Assembly (NCBI GenBank): GCA_022561355.1 | Contig: JADFRJ010000161.1 | Span: 1 to 5,837 of the forward strand | Direction: 5' to 3' | Source: Chloroflexota bacterium | GTDB lineage: Bacteria; Chloroflexota; Dehalococcoidia; DSTF01; RBG-16-68-14 | DNA length: 5,837 bases | In this document: in pieces, positions 1-3,733 of the stretch | Layout: each line of letters begins with the position of its first letter | Numbering within the stretch: the first letter of the stretch is position 1 | Program-made: the position numbers and the translations under genes | Notes under the pieces: model-generated | Databases searched by the model: none | What the model was told of the DNA's origin: nothing | What the model saw: the letters and a program-made list of their open reading frames with translations, nothing else

Positions 1-206
1 GCGCGTTCGGCGCAGTCGACGCGCTGCTCCTGGACCCGGACGGCCTGCCGCCCGCGAGCGAGATCGTGCCGGTCGTCTTGCTGGCCTTCTTCATCTTCGA
101 CGTGATCATCCTGCTGCCGGAAGCTATCGCAACGCAATTGAGCTTCGACGCCTCCTATGGGAGCGGCGCTGGAGATCGTCACCTCCATCACGAAGGCAGC
201 TCATGA
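1..206 (+). CDS. C-terminal part of an integral membrane protein, MauE-like by position
   Basis: The frame is open from the left edge (first full codon at 3) to the TGA at 204-206, leaving 67 C-terminal residues; the start lies outside the window. The visible part has a short acidic/proline loop, one strongly hydrophobic segment (about residues 21-44, VPVVLLAFFIFDVIILLPEA), and a hydrophilic His-containing tail (RHLHHEGSS). The stop overlaps the ATG of the next gene (ATGA, 4 bp), so the two are very probably translationally coupled. In mau clusters the gene directly before mauD is mauE, a four-helix DoxX/MauE-type membrane protein that works with MauD in maturing the methylamine dehydrogenase light chain. 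The assignment rests on this position and on the membrane segment. The fragment has no diagnostic motif, and another membrane redox protein is possible. Confidence 0.6.
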   Translation, partial: AFGAVDALLLDPDGLPPASEIVPVVLLAFFIFDVIILLPEAIATQLSFDASYGSGAGDRHLHHEGSS

Positions 207-754
207 GCGGGATCTGGCTGGTTAGCTACATCGCCCTCTGGGCCATCGTGCTGTTCCAAGGCGTCGTGATCTTCGTGCTCCTGCGGCAGCTCGGCGTGAT
301 CTACCTAGGAACGGCCCGGGGCGTCGCCAACGATGGCCTAGCCGTCGGCACGGAAGCGCCTGACTTCTCGGTGCGCGGACTCGACGGGGAGCCGCTCAGC
401 CTCGCTTCGTTTAAGGGGGCCCCGCTATTGCTGATCTTCGGTTCTCCGACTTGCGCGCCTTGCCGGGGGCTCATCCCCGACTTGAACGCCTTCGCGCGAG
501 ATCGAGCGGAGGAGTTGCGCGTGCTCTTCTTGAGCCGCAGCGACGACGAATCCACTCGCCGGTTCGCCTCCGAACAGAGCATCGAAGTACCGATCGCAGC
601 GCACCCTGATGAGGAACTGCCCAACAAATACGAGGCCCGCGTGACGCCGTTCGGATTTCTGGTCGACGACGGCGGTGTGATCCGCGCCAAAGGCCTGGCG
701 AATAATCGAGAGCATCTGGAACTGCTCCTGCGTAACGCGGCCACCGTGTCCTAG
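203..754 (+). CDS. mauD: MauD-like membrane-anchored thioredoxin-fold protein
   Basis: This 183-residue protein has an N-terminal membrane anchor (about residues 5-27) and a TlpA/redoxin domain from about residue 48 (VGTEAPDF...LDGEPLSLASF) to the end. The active site is C84-A-P-C87 in the context GSPTCAPC. The cis-proline loop is T148-P149 and is followed by the typical GFLVDDGG strand. Family knowledge: MauD proteins are periplasmic thioredoxin-like proteins needed for correct disulfide formation in the methylamine dehydrogenase light chain. The length and the single anchor fit MauD. The ATG at 203 is chosen because it overlaps the upstream stop and has a GAAGG Shine-Dalgarno sequence at 192-196, 6 nt away. 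The frame stays open upstream, but it reads as an Arg-rich non-coding translation there. A generic TlpA-type reductase is the alternative; the neighbours favour MauD. The two intact Cys suggest an active dithiol that exchanges electrons with the flanking membrane proteins. Confidence 0.85.
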   Translation: MSGIWLVSYIALWAIVLFQGVVIFVLLRQLGVIYLGTARGVANDGLAVGTEAPDFSVRGLDGEPLSLASFKGAPLLLIFGSPTCAPCRGLIPDLNAFARDRAEELRVLFLSRSDDESTRRFASEQSIEVPIAAHPDEELPNKYEARVTPFGFLVDDGGVIRAKGLANNREHLELLLRNAATVS

Positions 755-757
755 ACA

Positions 758-766
758 TGTTATAAT
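758..766 (+). promoter_or_regulatory. Extended -10 promoter for the Cys-rich exported protein gene
   Basis: TGT followed by a perfect TATAAT (761-766) forms an extended -10 element (TGn-TATAAT) four bases after the mauD-like stop codon. No good -35 hexamer is visible about 17 bp upstream, which is common for extended -10 promoters. A start of transcription near 772-774 would leave a leader of only about 11-13 nt before the ATG at 785. This would let the cysteine-rich substrate protein be made in excess over its maturation factors. The assignment is from sequence pattern only. Confidence 0.6.
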
Positions 767-784
767 GGGCGACGGATATTGAGC

Positions 785-1171
785 ATGTCATTCTTGAGAA
801 AGTTCAGCGAAGGGTTAGCCCGCAAGACGTCACGACGCGGCTTCTTTGGCCGTGGGGCTGACGTAGCGTTCGGGACGCTCATCGGCGCTGCCGCAGGCAC
901 GGCGCTGCGCGCCAATCCCGTGTCCGCCGGCGCAGGGACCGTCTGCGCGTTTCCGGGCCCTCCCTGCTCTTGCGAGAACTGTCTAGCAAACTCCACCTGC
1001 GCCAAGCCCTGCGTCATCAACACCACCTGGTACGCGGGAGGCTGTTGGGTGACCGGTTCCGTGACATGTTGCGACTGCACCTGTGACGACATTCCTGGCC
1101 GTGGCTGGTGTGGCTGCGGCACCGACTGGCACGGCAACCCGGAGAATTGCCCGGACGGCACCGGCGGCTGA
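785..1171 (+). CDS. Tat-exported cysteine-rich protein resembling the methylamine dehydrogenase light chain (MauA-like)
   Basis: The product has 128 residues from the ATG at 785; a TTG at 779 would add Met-Ser. The N-terminus has a twin-arginine signal, S-R-R-G-F-F (residues 16-21), and then a hydrophobic AFGTLIGAAAG stretch, so it is predicted to be exported folded. The mature part is extremely Cys-rich, with 14 Cys in about 70 residues, plus four Trp. The order CxxC ... NTTW(x4)CW ... TCC ... GRxWCGC resembles the methylamine dehydrogenase light chain segment ASWVASCY ... DCC ... GRCPC. This places Trp82 at the first tryptophan of the TTQ cofactor. The protein ends soon after the second cluster, so the usual C-terminal region with the second TTQ tryptophan (an IIWC motif) is missing; Trp115 or Trp108 would have to substitute. 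It is therefore either a divergent light chain or a non-catalytic, disulfide-rich relative. No heavy-chain gene lies in the window. The adjacent MauD-like gene fits a need for disulfide formation. GACGGA at 771-776 gives at best a weak ribosome binding site. Confidence 0.65.
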   Translation: MSFLRKFSEGLARKTSRRGFFGRGADVAFGTLIGAAAGTALRANPVSAGAGTVCAFPGPPCSCENCLANSTCAKPCVINTTWYAGGCWVTGSVTCCDCTCDDIPGRGWCGCGTDWHGNPENCPDGTGG

Positions 1172-1185
1172 GGCACCCCCTAGCC

Positions 1186-1974
1186 GTGATCCACGCCCCG
1201 GCCGCCCCGACGACGAGAGGCGGCCTGTTACTCGTCGTGGGCCTGTTGCTGGGGTCCGTGCTAGTTGCCGCCACGCTGAACGCGTCCTGGGAGACGACTG
1301 CGCTCGTCCTCGGCATCGGGCTCGCGGCGCTCGTCGGACTCTCTCAGACGTGCAGCGCCTGAGGCTACAACGCGATCTTCACGATCGCACCCTTCGTCGA
1401 AGGGACCGAGACACATCGCCGCTGGGTCCAGCGAGCCACCGTCTACGCGATATCGATGACGATCGGGGGCGGTGCGATTGGCGTCCTATTCGCGGCGGCT
1501 GGTGTCGGCTTCACCGCACTAGTGGACGACGCAACGGCTCCGCTGGCGATCGGCCTCGGCGCGATCACGCTGGCATACGCCATCCACGAAGTGGGGCTCA
1601 TTCGCCTGCCCGTGCCCGGCCGCGAGTGGCAGGTCCCGGCCCACTGGGTCAGGAACAGCTTCTACCGGAGTGCGGCCGTATTCGGAGGTACGGTAGGGCT
1701 TGGCATCTTCACCCGCGTGCCCTATGCCAGCCTGCCGATCTTATTCGCCTGGCTATTCGTGTCCGGGAACGTCACCTATGGCGCCCTGGCCGGGCTCATC
1801 TATGGGGCCGCGAGAGCGCTTTCCATCTACAGCACCTCTAACATAGAGGACACGGAGCAGCTTGTAGAACTCAACGAGCGCTTGATGGGCATCGCACCTT
1901 CGTTGCACCAGGTAACAGGCCTCGCGCTTGCTGCCTTCGCGGCGTACCTACTCCTCGCTCCCACCCTGCCCTAG
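1186..1974 (+). CDS. Predicted membrane selenoprotein with a CxxU motif; TGA at 1360-1362 read as selenocysteine
   Basis: Read through one in-frame TGA, the frame from GTG 1186 to TAG 1974 gives 262 residues with about six membrane segments (roughly residues 12-31, 38-55, 84-110, 116-137, 160-210 as one or two helices, and 240-260). The TGA is codon 59 in the context T-C56-S-A-U59-G-Y-N, followed by IFTIAPF and a charged loop. That puts selenocysteine at the second position of a CxxC-like redox motif at the end of a helix. From memory, MauF/CcdA-like membrane proteins of Actinobacteria carry a conserved S-P-C-G motif followed by ML, a Pro and basic residues, with Cys where the TGA stands here. 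Codons 60-90 and everything after Met91 continue the same membrane-protein pattern, so this is not two separate genes. A SECIS-like hairpin lies at 1390-1404. The start is 14 bp after the MauA-like stop, with GAGG at 1170-1173 as a rather distant ribosome site. The likely role is to pass electrons across the membrane to the MauD-like thioredoxin or to the Cys-rich protein. A nonsense mutation (TGC or TGT to TGA) or a sequencing error is the alternative. Confidence 0.72.
1372..1388 (+). other. Second perfect hairpin between the TGA and the SECIS candidate
   Basis: GCGATC (1372-1377) pairs perfectly with GATCGC (1383-1388) around the loop TTCAC. Its loop starts 15 nt after the TGA and has no G in its first two positions, so it is a poorer SECIS match than the hairpin that follows directly. 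The two may stack as one folded block. It encodes AIFTIA in frame, so the pairing may also be partly a chance result of codon use. Confidence 0.4.
1390..1404 (+). promoter_or_regulatory. Candidate bacterial SECIS hairpin (CCCUUC-GUC-GAAGGG)
   Basis: A perfect 6-bp stem (1390-1395 with 1399-1404) closes a GUC loop at 1396-1398. The loop begins 33 nt after the TGA. As I recall the bacterial SECIS model, it needs a short apical hairpin about 16-37 nt downstream of UGA with a G in the first two loop positions; this hairpin fits both. It lies inside the coding frame, where it encodes PFVEG, as expected for bacterial SECIS elements bound by SelB. The short loop is at the lower end of the range, and no folding energy was computed. 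Confidence 0.6.
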
Positions 1975-1980
1975 CTGCGG

Positions 1981-1986
1981 TATACT
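1981..1986 (+). promoter_or_regulatory. -10 box (TATACT) for a probably leaderless lipoprotein mRNA
   Basis: TATACT ends 7 bp before the ATG at 1994, so the usual spacing from -10 box to transcription start puts the start on or next to the ATG itself. No Shine-Dalgarno sequence fits in the 19-bp gap after the upstream stop. The box sits between two direct CTGCGG copies (1975-1980 and 1985-1990). No convincing -35 hexamer is seen. Confidence 0.5.
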
Positions 1987-1993
1987 GCGGATC

Positions 1994-2449
1994 ATGTGGC
2001 GTTTAGGTGCCTTCGTGCTACTGTTCGCGAGCTTGGCGTTGGGCATCGCATGTGGTGACAGTGACGCCGCGAGCGACAGCGCGACGAGCACGCCGCAGCC
2101 CAACGCAACCGGCGTTCCACGAACGGATAACGAAGGCGGAGAGCCCCCGATCTTCTGGCGAACGGCGGATGACTTCGCGTCCGTACGGGTGGACGAGTCG
2201 TACAAGGTCTTGCTCAGGATCACCAGCGGCTACGACGAGGAGACGATCTCGCTCCTCGCGGTGCGAATGGGAGACGGGGAGGAGATACAGATCACCTCTA
2301 ACCGTGCCGAGCCAGTCGGCGAAGACCTGCCGGGATCATACTATCCCACGTCCCTCCTGCTCTCGAAGCCAGGTACCTGGGAACTGACAATCGTAGCTGG
2401 TGAAGACGAGGCTACCGTCCAATTCGAGGTGGCTGAGCCAGTTAGCTAG
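1994..2449 (+). CDS. Small lipoprotein of unknown function with a predicted beta-sandwich domain
   Basis: This 151-residue protein has a classic lipoprotein signal peptide: MWR, a hydrophobic core, and the lipobox L-G-I-A-C20. A low-complexity Ser/Thr/Asp linker follows (about residues 21-50), then a domain with alternating beta-strand pattern. That domain ends in a PGTWELTIV segment and a VQFEV final strand, as in Ig-like or FixH/copper-resistance-type exported domains. No catalytic residues or metal ligands stand out; Cys20 is the only Cys and there is no His. The frame extends upstream to an ATG at 1928, but that start would overlap the selenoprotein gene and bury the signal peptide, so the ATG at 1994 is chosen. 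It follows the mau-like cluster by 19 bp but has its own -10 box, so a functional link is uncertain. I do not recognise the family. Confidence 0.8.
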   Translation: MWRLGAFVLLFASLALGIACGDSDAASDSATSTPQPNATGVPRTDNEGGEPPIFWRTADDFASVRVDESYKVLLRITSGYDEETISLLAVRMGDGEEIQITSNRAEPVGEDLPGSYYPTSLLLSKPGTWELTIVAGEDEATVQFEVAEPVS

Positions 2450-2459
2450 AGGCGTTCGG

Positions 2460-3209
2460 CTAATCGCCGGAGCCAAAGTAGACGTCGTCGTAGTAGACAT
2501 CAGCCGACGACGGCCCGTCATCTGACGTGCGATCGTCCCATCGCACCTCGAACAAGACACGCAGCCGATCGAAGCCCTCCGGAACAGCTCCCCATAGCTC
2601 CAGAAAGTCCTGTCGTACGTCGCGCTCAAAGCGCACCCATTCGCCAACGCGAGGCTGCTCTTCTGACACCATCACATAGCGGGCGTTGCTGATAAACGTC
2701 GGCTGCTTTTCCACGCCGGCGAGGATGTACCTGATCTGGTGATTTCCAACGCCAGCAACCTCGAGCGGAGCGTTATCAGCGTCCCACACGATGACGACAG
2801 CCTGCAGATACTGAATCGGGCTACCTTGCTCCCAACGCTCGACGAAGTACTCAGCGGATAGCGCTTCCGGGAAGACATCGCTGGCGACCTCTTGGGTCAG
2901 GCCATAGACGCGCACCTCGCCGCCATCATCAGACCTGAGTTGCAGGAACGCGCTCTGATCGCCAGCAAACGCTCGCTCGCCGCTGATGGAGAACGGTGTG
3001 CCCCACGCGGAGCTGTCCAGCGAGCACCAGGGTTCTGGCCCATCTTCGAAACCGCCGTTAGCGAGAAAATTACCGTCTGCCGCAACAGCTTCTGTGATCG
3101 CGGGCCGCTCGCATGGGGTAGTCGTCTCCGGTCCGCCTGTTTCGCTGCCGCAGGCGGCAAGAAGCGCCGCGGCTAGGAGAGCCAGCGAGAGCAGGTGATT
3201 ACGTCGCAT
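2460..3209 (-). CDS. Lipoprotein with a carbohydrate-binding-like jelly-roll domain
   Basis: The product has 249 residues. The signal peptide ends in a lipobox, L-A-A-C20, followed by a short polar linker. From about residue 46 the motif NFLANGGFEDGPEPW marks the first strand of CBM4/9-like jelly-roll domains, which bind glycans or act as structural modules. The C-terminal strand has paired aromatic and acidic residues (VYYDDVYFG), also usual for the last strands of such folds. No glycosidase catalytic domain is present, so a binding or surface-structure role is likely but unproven. The ATG lies inside the end of the upstream DUF192 gene (11-bp overlap), with GGAG at 3220-3223 about 10 nt from the start, so translational coupling is likely. 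The gene converges on the + strand lipoprotein gene with only 10 bp between the stops. Confidence 0.8.
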   Translation of the reverse strand: MRRNHLLSLALLAAALLAACGSETGGPETTTPCERPAITEAVAADGNFLANGGFEDGPEPWCSLDSSAWGTPFSISGERAFAGDQSAFLQLRSDDGGEVRVYGLTQEVASDVFPEALSAEYFVERWEQGSPIQYLQAVVIVWDADNAPLEVAGVGNHQIRYILAGVEKQPTFISNARYVMVSEEQPRVGEWVRFERDVRQDFLELWGAVPEGFDRLRVLFEVRWDDRTSDDGPSSADVYYDDVYFGSGD

Positions 3210-3726
3210 CGTCGAAGATCTCCGGCTCGAACGTCACCAGGTCGCCGATCTGGAGGTCCCAGGTCTCGATCACCCCAGCGTTCACCTCCAGGACATACTT
3301 CACGGGCTCGCTGGGGCTAATCCCGGTCAAGACCTCACCATTGTTCGCCGCGGGGTGTGGGACGTTCTCCGTCAGGTCAACCACGGTTCCATTCGTTGAT
3401 ATCCAGACGAAGTCAAGCGGAATCAGCATGTTTCTCATGTGGAAGCCGGGTACGCGCTCCTCAGTCATGAAGAAGAGCATGCCCGCGTCGCCGGCCAGCG
3501 ATGCCCGGTCGCTCAGCCCTTGTCCACGCTCCTCAGCCGTAACCGCCGTGTCAGCCTGGATCACCAGTTCGCGAATATGGACTTGAACGCTCCCCGGTGG
3601 CGTTGGCGACGGGACAGCTTGCTCTGTCGCGACAGGCGTGCCTTGGGCCCGCTCACCGGGGTCACCACAGCCTGCGATGACAAGAACAGCCAGACCCAAG
3701 AGCGTAACCAGCGCGCGAAGGGACAT
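3199..3726 (-). CDS. DUF192-family lipoprotein
   Basis: This 175-residue protein has a lipoprotein signal peptide (lipobox V-I-A-G-C20) and a Thr/Pro linker (about residues 29-45). A complete DUF192 domain spans about residues 48-168. Recognisable family signatures are AEERGQGLSDR, GMLFFM, FHMRNMLIPLDFVWI, EPVKYVLEVNAG and a terminal IGDLVTF strand. DUF192 proteins are small, mostly exported proteins of unknown biochemical role, common next to other secreted proteins. It starts 7 bp after the stop of the large dockerin protein and overlaps the next gene by 11 bp, so it sits in the middle of a three-gene unit. No clear Shine-Dalgarno sequence is visible in the short gap, suggesting reinitiation. 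The family call is firm; the function is not known. Confidence 0.9.
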   Translation of the reverse strand: MSLRALVTLLGLAVLVIAGCGDPGERAQGTPVATEQAVPSPTPPGSVQVHIRELVIQADTAVTAEERGQGLSDRASLAGDAGMLFFMTEERVPGFHMRNMLIPLDFVWISTNGTVVDLTENVPHPAANNGEVLTGISPSEPVKYVLEVNAGVIETWDLQIGDLVTFEPEIFDDAT

Positions 3727-3733
3727 GGTCTGC

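Noticed and set aside
2..202. N-terminal extension of the MauD-like protein in the same frame
   Set aside because: The translation is Arg-rich and non-hydrophobic, while the frame one base later encodes a clear membrane segment ending in an ATGA overlap.
1083..1841. Long open frame on the + strand overlapping the MauA-like and selenoprotein genes
   Set aside because: Its translation is Arg-rich with no membrane or domain pattern. It is the off-frame shadow of GC-rich coding sequence and has no ribosome binding site.
1456..1974. Separate membrane protein gene starting at ATG 1456
   Set aside because: The upstream codons 1363-1455 continue the same protein pattern in the same frame, and Met91 lies inside a hydrophobic segment. 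One recoded gene explains the data better.
2455..2471. Hairpin TTCGGC/GCCGGA between the convergent genes as a bidirectional terminator
   Set aside because: The stem is only 6 bp with one G-T pair, it overlaps the minus-strand stop codon, and there is no T tract on either side.
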